Source of the DNA: JACKII01 sp041687435
Lineage (GTDB): Bacteria > Pseudomonadota > Alphaproteobacteria > Bin95
Length of the DNA stretch: 25,315 bases
Reading direction: 5' to 3'
NCBI GenBank assembly: GCA_041687435.1
Contig: JAWLBX010000035.1
Location: 1-25,315, forward strand
Every line of letters begins with the position of its first letter. Position 1 is the stretch's first letter. The notes under the pieces are model-generated. The model was not told the origin of the DNA. It was given only the letters and a program-made list of their open reading frames with translations, and searched no databases. Positions 1 through 7,530 of this stretch are shown in pieces. The translations under genes and the position numbers were made by a program.

Positions 1-153
1 GAACTTGCCTTTGCCAAAATCAAGGCGCTACTCAAAAAGACCGCCGCCCGCACACTTCCCGCGCTATGGAACGCCATCCGCAACGCAATCGACGCCATCA
101 CCCCAAACGACGCTCGGAACTTCTTCATTGCATGCGGCTACGAGCCGGAATGA
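1..153 (+). CDS. IS630-family transposase, C-terminal end (partial)
   Basis: Frame 1 is open from the first base to a TGA at 151-153 and encodes 50 residues beginning ELAFAKIKALLKK and ending FFIACGYEPE. This matches the end of IS630-type DDE transposases, where an NPIE-x-x-FAKxK segment carries the last catalytic acid and the protein ends in a short GYxP/GYE tail. By that alignment the very first residue, Glu, would be the third acid of the DDE triad; the rest of the gene lies outside the window. Whether the element is intact cannot be judged. No clear terminal inverted repeat was found in the AT-rich bases after the stop. Family assignment rests on motif recall, not a search. Confidence 0.8.
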   Translation, partial: ELAFAKIKALLKKTAARTLPALWNAIRNAIDAITPNDARNFFIACGYEPE

Positions 154-217
154 AACGAATCCGCTCTAATATAATTATGCCAAATATATTGAAACTGACT
201 AAGCTATCATTCCCGAA

Positions 218-839
218 TTATCTTCTGATTAAAACAAACATACCCGCAATTACTATTGCAGATAAAGTCAAAAATGCAGACATACAAGCATGCACTACGG
301 ATAGATCGTATGCGCCACTCCCCGAAACATTCGCTGGATGACTGGTGCCTGGATCATTGCCTTTGCATTCGGGGCGCATTCCGACTGGCCGAACAGTTGA
401 CAATACCCAGGCAACGCAGAAAAACAGAAGACCGAGTAATTTCCGCCAATGATCATTTTGCATCTTCGTTGCAAGCCATTCGCCCCAAAACCACACGGCA
501 ATAATACTCAATATTCCCAGACCAATCGCAACACGCACGCCAGGAATAGGGCCCGAAATAGGCTCCAGGGAGTAACCAGAAATCAAACGAAACCCAGTCC
601 GTTATGTGATTGGGCAGAGTTTCGAAAAAAGGAACGATATGCAATTGTTCGGGAAACACGATTGTTATCAGAACAATTGCGATAGTTACAGGAAACAAGG
701 GCCTCGAAAATATGAAGCATATGAAATAGCCAACCCAGGCAGGAAGGCCCCAGATCCAGCCTTTAGGGTTGCTCGTTTTTGCCTCCTGGTCTGCTATTCG
801 CCTGCCCCACCTTGCAAAATTCAGCCCTGTAATGCTTAA
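218..839 (-). pseudogene. Frameshifted gene for a small multi-span membrane protein, unknown family
   Basis: Two minus-strand frames join into one plausible protein of about 200 residues. The upstream frame is open from 839 and reads through GWIWGLPAWVGYFICFIF and VTIAIVLITIVF to DWVSF near 588. The sense then continues in another frame from about 586 (ISGYSLEPISGP, then AIGLGILSIIAVWFW, LLFFCVAWVLSTV and LSAIVIAGMFVLIRR) to a TAA at 218-220. The second frame has a stop at 602-604, so it cannot start much earlier on its own, and the first frame runs into a stop at 453. A one-base indel around 585-600 would reconcile them. No ATG or GTG start is visible at the 5' end, where the frame opens after a TAA at about 842-844; only TTG, CTG or ATT are available. 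About four hydrophobic spans are predicted by eye. I do not recognise the family. Low GC and the neighbouring transposase suggest acquired, decaying DNA. Confidence 0.5.
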
Positions 840-910
840 ACGTTAATATCAAGTAATAGACAAAAGCAAGCTCCGCCCTGCCCCGTGACCTATACGCAGT
901 GGTTTGGCAG

Positions 911-949
911 GGGAAAGGGCAGGTAATGCCCTTCCCCCTGCCCTTTCCC
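911..949 (-). terminator. Strong hairpin after the TRAP permease gene, possible terminator
   Basis: Positions 911-923 and 937-949 form a perfect 13-bp inverted repeat (GGGAAAGGGCAGG / CCTGCCCTTTCCC) with a 13-base loop. It lies 4 bases beyond the TRAP permease stop on the minus strand. There is no T-run after the stem on that strand, so it is either a factor-assisted terminator or a 3'-end stabilising hairpin. Confidence 0.5.
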
Positions 950-953
950 GAAG

Positions 954-2981
954 CTAAGCGACCCCGGGCCGTCGCTCCCGCCCCAAGAACGCTATGGCGA
1001 ACCCTGGTGCCGTCAACGCCAGCGCCACCACCAGCAAGGTCCAGTGGCTGAATCCAAGCATTCCGCCCCCCGGCGCCGCCAGAGTAAGCCCGCCGGCGAC
1101 CAGGAACAGGCGGCCGACCAATCCCAACAGGCCGGAACCGACGGTGCCCACGCCGATCAGGTATCCCTGCAATCCGGCCGATACCAGCAGAATACCGACC
1201 AGGGCGGTGATCAGCACGATCACCACCTCGCCCGGCGATCCCACCAATAACAGAGCGGGATTGAAGACAAAGAAGAAGGGAATGAAATAGATGACCGTTC
1301 CGAGGCGCATCGCCTCGAACCCCGTCTCCATCGGCTTTGATCCCGCGACAGATGCCGCCGCGAATGCCGCCAGCGCCACCGGCGGCGTGATGAAACTCAA
1401 CATGCCCCAGTAGAGCATGAACATATGCACGGACAGCGGGTCCAGACCGGCGCGGATGAGGGCCGGCGCCAGTATGATCGCCAGGAAGATGTAGGCCGCC
1501 GTTACTGTCATGCCGATGCCAAGGATAAAGCTGGTCAGCGCACCCATCAGCAACAGAATGATGACGCTGTTGCCGGCCAGATAGACCAAGTCATTGGTCA
1601 CCGAACCCGCCATCCCAGTGCCGACGACAGCGCCGACGATCAGGCCGATGGCCGCAAGGATGCCCGCCAGTTCCGCCAGCAGGAAGATCGTTGCCTTGAG
1701 GAACCCATAGAACTTCCTCCAATCCATCCGGTGCGTGCGGTTGAACTGGTTGAGCACCAGCAGCAGTGCCGTCGCATAGAAGGGCGCGCGGGCCTCCTGC
1801 TTCATGAACACCAGCATCAGCACCAGAACGGCGAAGACGAAGATGTAATACCAGCCATCCTTGATGACACTGGAGATCTTCGGCATTTCATCCTTCGGCA
1901 GCCCGCGCATCCGGTTTCTGGCTGCGTAGGCGTCGATCTGCATGAACAGCCCCAGATAGTACAGGACCGAGGGGATCACCGCCGCCAGGGCAACATCCAC
2001 ATAAGCGATGTTCAGGAAGTCGGCCATGATAAAGGCGGTTGCGCCCATGATCGGCGGCATCATCACACCGCCGGTGGACGCGCAGGCCTCAATGCCACCG
2101 GCATACTTCGCCGAAAACCCGATGCGCCGCATCGCCGGAATGGTCAGCGTGCCGGTGGTCAGGACGTTGGTGACGGGACCGCCGGACATCGAACCGAACA
2201 GGCCGGACGAGAAGATCGCCACCTTCGCGGGTCCGCCCCGCACGTGGCCGAGCAGGGCAAAGGCAAAGTTGATGAAGAATGCGCCGGCGCCCGTGTACTG
2301 CAGGGCAACACCGAATGCGAGAAAGCCGAACACCAGCAGGCCGAACGCACGCATCGGAATGCCTAGCAGGCTCTCGATCGAATAGACGTGGAAGGCTGCA
2401 GTGTCCAGGAATGGCATCTGCGCCCCTTGGATCACCTGCGGCACCTGATCGGCAAACAGCGGATAGAAGGATAGCGCAAGCACGACGAAGAACACCGGCC
2501 AGCCGCCGGTGCGCCGCCCTGCTTCCAGAACCAGCGCCCAGATGACCACTGCCATCCATTGCGCCCATTCCGGCGCCAAGTATTCCCATGCCTGTTCCTG
2601 AATGGCGAGGGAATTGGCCAAAAAATAGCCGCTGACGCCCAGAGTGATCATCGCCAGGACGATATCGTAAAGAGGCAAGCGGTCGCGCGCCTGTTTGGGG
2701 TAGGCAGGGAATACCAGGAACACGGTGGAAAGCATCAGCCCAACCAGCGCATACAGGTATTCGTTGACCAGCATCGTATAGCCGATCTTCCCCTCGAAAC
2801 CCAGAAGCGCCCAAAATTCATTCAGACGGAAATCAATTTTGAAAATCTGATAGATAGACAACAGAATCGTGGCGGAACCGAGCACCATGACCGCGACTTC
2901 CCAAATCCCCGTAGGGGTCCGGGTGCGGGCCAAGTCAACATCAGGGATATCGTCATCCTTGATTTCATACTGCTGCGTCAC
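954..2981 (-). CDS. TRAP transporter fused permease (4TM/12TM, TAXI type)
   Basis: A 675-residue inner-membrane protein joining the small (DctQ-like) and large (DctM-like) TRAP permease subunits in one chain, as in TAXI-type TRAP systems that use an ion gradient to import organic solutes. The N-terminal part has about four spans within residues 25-180. The large-subunit signature lies at about 258-313, with SGLFGSMSGGPVTNV and then ACASTGGVMMPPIMG, typical of fused TRAP permeases. Many further spans follow to the C terminus. The start is GTG at 2979-2981, with GAGG about 9 bases upstream. It is the second gene of an operon, 124 bp after its binding protein, and the intervening DNA carries two hairpins. 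The transported substrate cannot be read from the sequence. Length and motifs are normal for the family. Confidence 0.95.
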   Translation of the reverse strand: MTQQYEIKDDDIPDVDLARTRTPTGIWEVAVMVLGSATILLSIYQIFKIDFRLNEFWALLGFEGKIGYTMLVNEYLYALVGLMLSTVFLVFPAYPKQARDRLPLYDIVLAMITLGVSGYFLANSLAIQEQAWEYLAPEWAQWMAVVIWALVLEAGRRTGGWPVFFVVLALSFYPLFADQVPQVIQGAQMPFLDTAAFHVYSIESLLGIPMRAFGLLVFGFLAFGVALQYTGAGAFFINFAFALLGHVRGGPAKVAIFSSGLFGSMSGGPVTNVLTTGTLTIPAMRRIGFSAKYAGGIEACASTGGVMMPPIMGATAFIMADFLNIAYVDVALAAVIPSVLYYLGLFMQIDAYAARNRMRGLPKDEMPKISSVIKDGWYYIFVFAVLVLMLVFMKQEARAPFYATALLLVLNQFNRTHRMDWRKFYGFLKATIFLLAELAGILAAIGLIVGAVVGTGMAGSVTNDLVYLAGNSVIILLLMGALTSFILGIGMTVTAAYIFLAIILAPALIRAGLDPLSVHMFMLYWGMLSFITPPVALAAFAAASVAGSKPMETGFEAMRLGTVIYFIPFFFVFNPALLLVGSPGEVVIVLITALVGILLVSAGLQGYLIGVGTVGSGLLGLVGRLFLVAGGLTLAAPGGGMLGFSHWTLLVVALALTAPGFAIAFLGRERRPGVA

Positions 2982-3005
2982 CTTGGGAATCCTCGCGCGC
3001 TAGAC

Positions 3006-3025
3006 CGGGCATCGACCGATGCCCG
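3006..3025 (-). other. Intergenic hairpin in the TRAP operon, permease-proximal
   Basis: CGGGCATC (3006-3013) and GATGCCCG (3018-3025) form an 8-bp perfect stem with a 4-base loop, 24 bases upstream of the permease start. No T-run follows on the minus strand. It may tune mRNA stability or translation between the two genes. Confidence 0.4.
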
Positions 3026-3058
3026 TCCTTATTGTTTGACTGGGAACTCAGGCAGGCA

Positions 3059-3094
3059 GCCGGGGCGTCACCCGTCGTTAGCGGGCGCCCCGGC
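3059..3094 (-). other. Intergenic hairpin in the TRAP operon, after the binding-protein gene
   Basis: GCCGGGGCG (3059-3067) pairs with CGCCCCGGC (3086-3094), and an inner CCCG/CGGG pair (3071-3074 with 3082-3085) continues the stem. It starts 11 bases after the binding-protein stop. GC-rich hairpins at this position often protect the upstream mRNA so that more binding protein than permease is made. No T-run is seen, so full termination is unlikely. Confidence 0.45.
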
Positions 3095-3105
3095 CATCAC
3101 GGCAG

Positions 3106-4257
3106 TTACCACTCGTAGAAGATGACAGGCATACCCGCATCTTCGAGCGCTTTCGCGCGGGCCTTCATCCAACCCTTCGCGAATGCGTCATCGTCAGATG
3201 GCGCGTCGCTGACATAGCCATCCCAGGCCTGCTTCAGCACGCCCTGGCGTGCCAGAGCAGCCTCCTGGACCGCATCCTGCTCATCCGTCCAAACGCCCAT
3301 TTCCTTGTAATACTGAATGGCGCCCTCGTGATATGGCACGACACGGTGGAAAATATGGTTCTCCAACGCCCAGCCAGGGGCTCCCGGTGCGGAGTCCTTG
3401 AAGATGTCGAAATGGTCCTGAATGGCCTTGACGACGCTGTAGGAGGTCTTCGCATCCAGGTTATCCAGCGACACCAGCACCGGATAGGGGGCGTTCGGCA
3501 TCCACTGGCCGCCCTCGACAATGCCAGTACCGACTGTCGCAAACACTGGCGTGTACCATGGTACGATTGCGTTGATGCGCTCCCAGCATTCCGGATCGTT
3601 CGGGATCACCGGGTAATAGATGCCGCGTGGACTCGCCTCGATTTTCTTGTTGAGCGCGGAGAAGGTCGCGTTGTTTAACGCATCGACTTCGTTGTTGATG
3701 AAACCATCGACGGCCGGCCCATGACCGCCGAACTCGACCTTTTCAACATCGTCCCATGTAACACCCGCACAAGCCATCATCGACTCGACGGCTTTGTTCA
3801 GGGCCGGCGCACCGCGAATCCAGGCAACCCGCTTGCCCCGGATATCTCCGATGGTTTCAATGCTTTTGTCGCCAGGCGTCACCATGCCGACCGCTGCGCC
3901 CTTTCCGAGCGAGAGCGCATGAACCCGCAACGGTTGCGGCCCCCATTCGCGCGAGCCGAAGGTGAACACCGCTTCCTGCCCGTAGACGGAATCGGACCCT
4001 GTCGCTGTGAAATGGGCACGGCCGGCTTTCACCGGACCAAGCCTAGAAACGTCGTTCTTGCCGGGCAGGACCCGGACATTGGTTCCGTAATTGTTTTTGA
4101 GGATCGAGCCGAGGCCGACCATCTGGCTATAGCCGGACGAACCGACGTCGTAGGCCGTCACCACCAGTGTACCGGGCAATTCTACCTCGGCTGCGCTGCT
4201 CACACTCGCCCATGCCAGCGCAGCCGCGCCGGCAATCACTCCTATCGTCTTTATCAT
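3106..4257 (-). CDS. TAXI-family TRAP transporter solute-binding protein
   Basis: A 383-residue periplasmic substrate-binding protein of a TRAP transporter. Residues 1-23 form a signal peptide with a hydrophobic core (IGVIAGAAALAWASV) and a likely cleavage after VSSAA. The mature part begins with a strand and the GSSGYSQMVGLGSIL segment typical of TAXI (immunogenic TRAP protein) subunits, and residues around 120-150 carry DIRGKRVAWIRG, another family hallmark. An in-frame TTG at 4275 exists, but GGGAGG at 4268-4273 lies inside that extension and 10 bases ahead of the ATG at 4257, so 4257 was chosen. It is the first gene of the operon and feeds the fused permease downstream. A 9-bp inverted repeat lies about 30-63 bases upstream of the start. 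The ligand is unknown; TAXI proteins are often linked to glutamate or other carboxylates, but nothing here proves that. Confidence 0.93.
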   Translation of the reverse strand: MIKTIGVIAGAAALAWASVSSAAEVELPGTLVVTAYDVGSSGYSQMVGLGSILKNNYGTNVRVLPGKNDVSRLGPVKAGRAHFTATGSDSVYGQEAVFTFGSREWGPQPLRVHALSLGKGAAVGMVTPGDKSIETIGDIRGKRVAWIRGAPALNKAVESMMACAGVTWDDVEKVEFGGHGPAVDGFINNEVDALNNATFSALNKKIEASPRGIYYPVIPNDPECWERINAIVPWYTPVFATVGTGIVEGGQWMPNAPYPVLVSLDNLDAKTSYSVVKAIQDHFDIFKDSAPGAPGWALENHIFHRVVPYHEGAIQYYKEMGVWTDEQDAVQEAALARQGVLKQAWDGYVSDAPSDDDAFAKGWMKARAKALEDAGMPVIFYEW

Positions 4258-4286
4258 GGCAATGTTTCCTCCCAATGTTTTTCAAT

Positions 4287-4320
4287 CAGTCCTTTCTGGC
4301 TCACCAACCGAAAAGGACTG
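4287..4320. promoter_or_regulatory. Perfect 9-bp inverted repeat upstream of the TRAP operon, candidate operator
   Basis: CAGTCCTTT at 4287-4295 is mirrored by AAAGGACTG at 4312-4320, with a 16-base spacer that itself contains TGG/CCA symmetry. It begins 30 bases upstream of the binding-protein start, within its promoter or leader. No T-run follows on either strand, so a regulator-binding site or leader hairpin is more likely than a terminator. Its role is inferred only. Confidence 0.4.
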
Positions 4321-4488
4321 GCGGAATGGTAGAGGCGCCGCGTCGCAAGTGGCAAGTGGAAGCGTAAGCACTAAGGTCGAATTTCAGACACACTCGTCCA
4401 TCCATCCCGATGGAGAAACCGGAATGACTCCGTCTATCTCGCCACAACCTGCTGGCGGGTATGGGGTTTTTCGAAAAATAGCTGTTAG

Positions 4489-4575
4489 CTCTCTGCCTAC
4501 ATTGCGCTCTGCATCGCTGCCGGCCTCCGCGTGCTGATAGGGGTACCGGTGACGCTGGCCCTCGTCGCTGTCCCA
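4489..4575 (+). pseudogene. Possible N-terminal remnant of a TRAP large permease (DctM-like)
   Basis: After a TAG at 4486-4488 this frame reads a hydrophobic segment containing YIALCIAAGLRVLIGVPV and then TLALVAV, before losing sense. The GVPVxxAL pattern after one hydrophobic stretch is how DctM-type subunits begin. There is no start codon at the proper place and no continuation, so if real it is a short relic. The resemblance is short and could be chance. Confidence 0.25.
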
Positions 4576-4614
4576 ACCGGACGCGGCATCTTTTCCAATA
4601 GGGTTTGGCGTATT

Positions 4615-4640
4615 CGCCTTTAGTATCGGCCTCAAAGGCG
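4615..4640 (+). other. Hairpin in the leader of the flavin oxidoreductase gene
   Basis: CGCCTTT (4615-4621) and AAAGGCG (4634-4640) form a 7-bp stem with a 12-base loop, 36 bases ahead of the ATG at 4677. It may be a leader structure or a protein-binding palindrome. It matches no riboswitch I recognise. Confidence 0.3.
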
Positions 4641-4676
4641 TATAGCTTTGTCTCTGACGCGAAAGGATGCCTGCCC

Positions 4677-5915
4677 ATGAAGTTCGGCATTTTCTACGAG
4701 CATCAACTGCCCCGTCCTTGGGACGAGCAGGCGGAATACCGCCTGATGCAGGACTCACTCTCCCAGATCGAACTCGCCGACCGGCTAGGCTATGATTACG
4801 CCTGGGAGGTGGAGCACCATTTTCTGGAAGAATATTCCCATTCCGCCAGTCCGGAGGTGTTCCTAGGCGCGGCCAGCCAGCGAACCAAGAATATCCGCCT
4901 TGGCTACGGCATCATTCAGTTGACCACCAACCAGCCGCACCGGGTGGCGGAGAAAGTGGCCACTCTCGACCTCGTCTCCGGCGGACGCGTCGAGTTCGGT
5001 ATGGGAGAAGGTGCCGGCCCGGCCGAATTGCACCCGTTCGGCATCCAGGTCCGCTCCAAACGCGACCGGTGGGAGGAAGCCGTCAAGGCGACCGTCCCCA
5101 TGTTCACCAAGACCAATTGGGAATGGCACGGCGACTTTTACGACTTCCCTGCCCGCAACGTCGTGCCGAAGCCGATGCAGAAGCCACACCCGCCGCTGTG
5201 GGTCGCCTGCTCCAACATCCAGACCATCGGCCAGGCGGGCGCCTGGGGCATGGGTGCGCTCGGCTTTACCTTCGTCTCGCCGGATGCAGCCAAGGCCTGG
5301 GTGCACAAGTATTACAATAACCTGCTGCATAACCAGCAAAAGCTGACTGACTATCCAGCCAACCCGAACATCGCCATGGTCTCCGGCTTCATGTGCGCGG
5401 AAACCGATGAGGAGGCGTATGAGAAGGCAGCCGGCTGGACGTTTTTCATTTTCGCCCTCTCGCACTATGGCCGCGAAGGCATCGCGGCGCCCGGCCAGGG
5501 CAATCTGTGGGAGAAATTCCAGGATTGGCGCCACACGGAGAAGGCGCAGAAGGCCTTCGAAGGCGCGCTGATCGGCTCTCCCGAAACCATCCGCCGCAAG
5601 CTGCGCATGTTCCAGGATGCCCATGTCGATCAGGTGATCCTGTTGAACCAGGCCGGCAAGACCAGTCACGAGGACATTTGCGGCTCCCTGAAAATGTTCG
5701 CGGAGGAGGTCATGCCCGAATTCCACGCGGAAGAAAGCCAGCACGCCCAGTGGAAGCAGGACGTGCTATCCGGCAAGATCATGCTGGAAGACCTGGATAC
5801 CCAGGCTTACGACATCTACAGTCACCAAAATGAGGATATCGTGCGTCTGACGCCAGAGCAGTTGAAGGCGCAGATGGCCGCCAAGGAAGCAGCCTCCACC
5901 TCCAGTGGCGACTGA
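4677..5915 (+). CDS. LLM-class flavin-dependent oxidoreductase (luciferase-like monooxygenase)
   Basis: A 412-residue TIM-barrel enzyme of the bacterial luciferase-like superfamily, expected to use reduced FMN or F420 to oxidise an organic substrate in the cytoplasm. It opens MKFGIFYEHQLPRPW, and the early barrel motifs are DRLGYDYAWEVEHHF (around residue 40), SQRTKNIRLGYGI and VSGGRVEFGMGEGAG (around 105-120), followed by KPHPPLWVACSN. These are standard for the family. An in-frame extension back to 4605 was rejected because AAGGA at 4663-4667 sits 9 bases before the ATG at 4677. The gene stands alone, divergent from a TRAP uptake operon and convergent with the flippase gene 40 bp downstream. 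The pairing suggests, but does not prove, that the imported compound is its substrate or a relative. No substrate can be assigned. Confidence 0.92.
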   Translation: MKFGIFYEHQLPRPWDEQAEYRLMQDSLSQIELADRLGYDYAWEVEHHFLEEYSHSASPEVFLGAASQRTKNIRLGYGIIQLTTNQPHRVAEKVATLDLVSGGRVEFGMGEGAGPAELHPFGIQVRSKRDRWEEAVKATVPMFTKTNWEWHGDFYDFPARNVVPKPMQKPHPPLWVACSNIQTIGQAGAWGMGALGFTFVSPDAAKAWVHKYYNNLLHNQQKLTDYPANPNIAMVSGFMCAETDEEAYEKAAGWTFFIFALSHYGREGIAAPGQGNLWEKFQDWRHTEKAQKAFEGALIGSPETIRRKLRMFQDAHVDQVILLNQAGKTSHEDICGSLKMFAEEVMPEFHAEESQHAQWKQDVLSGKIMLEDLDTQAYDIYSHQNEDIVRLTPEQLKAQMAAKEAASTSSGD

Positions 5916-5955
5916 GGGAGAACGCAAATCAAGGCTGCCGTGCCTGCCCTGCGTG

Positions 5956-7530
5956 CTATTGCGGGCGCAGGTGCGGAAGCACCCTCCGGATCCGCCGGGC
6001 CAACCGGGCGGGCAGCAATTCGACCAGATAGCGCTGATCAGAGCGCGGCACGACCATCAGCAGCACAATCAGCGCCAACGGCCCATAGGTCAGGCAACCA
6101 AAGGCGAACAGTTCCAGTAGGTTCATACCCGGAAACTGCCGCAGCAGCAGCCAGACCGGAACCTGAAGCGCCAGACTGCCGCCCATGATCCGCCCGATCT
6201 GCCAAAGATAGGCCAGCAGAGGAATTCCCAATTCCTCGCACACATTGCGCGATTTCAGCAGGATCGCCGACAATGCAACCGGAACGCCCACGCCGAACGC
6301 CACGCCGATGATCCCGTACGGAATGGCCAGCGCACATGCCCCAGCCACGCTCACGCAGGCGACACCGAAATCGTAATAGGCGAAGCGCCGGTGCTTGCCG
6401 ATCGCGGTCATCAATTGGAGCGCTGGTATCTGACAGAGTTCCACCATCCAGGCGGACATCAGGATCAGCAACGGCCAATAGGCATCCCGGTAATCCGGCC
6501 CGATCCAGGCCTGGATGAAGTCGTAACCCGCAAAGATCAGGCCGCCACCGATCAGCGAGACGCCGTATGTCACCACCCGCGTCACCGTATAAAAGCGTTC
6601 GCGCAGAAAACGGTAACCGGTGGTTTGCGTCGCAATATTGGTGAAGGCCGGCATGGCGATGAAAAAGCCAAGCCGAATTAAGTTTTCAAGCCGGGCAATG
6701 ACGTTCAGCCCGATCGCATACGTGGTGGTCGCCGACACGCTGATCAGGCTGGAAACGACAATGACGCTGGAATGCATCAGCGAAAATTTGGAAATGTTGG
6801 TCAGAAAAACGAACCGCCCGAACGACAGCATCTCCTTGAAGTACGGCCACGATACCAAATCGCGCTGAAACCTCAGCTGCGGGTAGACCCGCCAAACCAG
6901 GCGCCAAACCAGAACCCGGTAAACCATATCAGTGCCGACCGCGACGGCTGCCACGCCGATAATGCCAAAGCCGGACAGCAACACCCAATACGAGAGTCCA
7001 ATTCTGGATGCAGCACGAAACAGTTGCAGGACACTGGCGATATCCTGGCGCATCGCCGCAGTCAGACTGCCCTCCAGCACGAAAGTCGGGAAAGACAGCG
7101 CTGCGGTGCATCCGAACAGAGCGACCACCCAAAGCAACGTTTCGCGCCGCTCCGGATCCGGCACAGTGGCATCCAAATAGGCCAGAGCGCCCAGGACGAT
7201 GAGAATCGTAACGGCGCTCAGCGCCAAAAATGCCGTAATTGTGGTGGAAAAAACCTGCCGCACGCCAACGTCATTACCGTCAGCCCGATGCTTGGACAGG
7301 AATCGGACGACCGTCTGCGACATGCCGAAGTCCAGAACCTGGTATTGCACCACCACCGCGCCGACCAGCATGAGAATGCCGAACCAATAATCCCCCAGCT
7401 CCCGCACCGCGATTGGCAGGAGAGCCAATGTGCCAATGGCATTGACGAGAATTGCGAACATCCGCATCCCGGCACCCCGCAGCACCAGAAGCCCTGCACG
7501 CGTCTGCTTCGGCGGGATCGGGTTGGCCAT
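5956..7530 (-). CDS. Wzx-like polysaccharide flippase (lipopolysaccharide biosynthesis membrane protein)
   Basis: A 524-residue integral membrane protein of the MOP/PST superfamily, which flips lipid-linked oligosaccharide units across the inner membrane. It has an early LRGAGMRMFAILVNAIGTLA segment followed by DYWFGILMLVGAVVVQYQVLDFGM, then alternating hydrophobic spans to the end, roughly 12-14 in all. DFGMSQTVVRFLSKHRA matches the region after the second helix of such proteins. An upstream in-frame TTG at 7611 would add 27 polar residues that fit poorly before a membrane protein, so the ATG at 7528-7530 is preferred; its ribosome site is weak. The gene is divergent from the XrtA polysaccharide operon and most likely supplies its flippase, implying Wzx/Wzy-type assembly. 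It ends 40 bp from the convergent oxidoreductase gene with no obvious terminator between. Confidence 0.88.
   Translation of the reverse strand: MANPIPPKQTRAGLLVLRGAGMRMFAILVNAIGTLALLPIAVRELGDYWFGILMLVGAVVVQYQVLDFGMSQTVVRFLSKHRADGNDVGVRQVFSTTITAFLALSAVTILIVLGALAYLDATVPDPERRETLLWVVALFGCTAALSFPTFVLEGSLTAAMRQDIASVLQLFRAASRIGLSYWVLLSGFGIIGVAAVAVGTDMVYRVLVWRLVWRVYPQLRFQRDLVSWPYFKEMLSFGRFVFLTNISKFSLMHSSVIVVSSLISVSATTTYAIGLNVIARLENLIRLGFFIAMPAFTNIATQTTGYRFLRERFYTVTRVVTYGVSLIGGGLIFAGYDFIQAWIGPDYRDAYWPLLILMSAWMVELCQIPALQLMTAIGKHRRFAYYDFGVACVSVAGACALAIPYGIIGVAFGVGVPVALSAILLKSRNVCEELGIPLLAYLWQIGRIMGGSLALQVPVWLLLRQFPGMNLLELFAFGCLTYGPLALIVLLMVVPRSDQRYLVELLPARLARRIRRVLPHLRPQ

Larger units (their letters stand above)
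4258..4676. promoter_or_regulatory. Divergent intergenic region between the TRAP operon and the flavin oxidoreductase
   Basis: These 419 bp separate two divergently read transcription units and should contain both promoters. Direct inspection shows a ribosome-binding site at 4268-4273 (minus), a 9-bp inverted repeat at 4287-4320, a stretch at 4489-4575 resembling the start of a TRAP large permease, and a 7-bp-stem hairpin at 4615-4640 in the leader of the oxidoreductase gene. I could not assign convincing -35/-10 boxes. Confidence 0.5.

Noticed and set aside
1425..2366. Long plus-strand open frame (313 codons) opposite the TRAP permease
   Set aside because: It is a shadow of a well-supported minus-strand gene; its product is rich in His/Gln/Arg with no recognisable domain.
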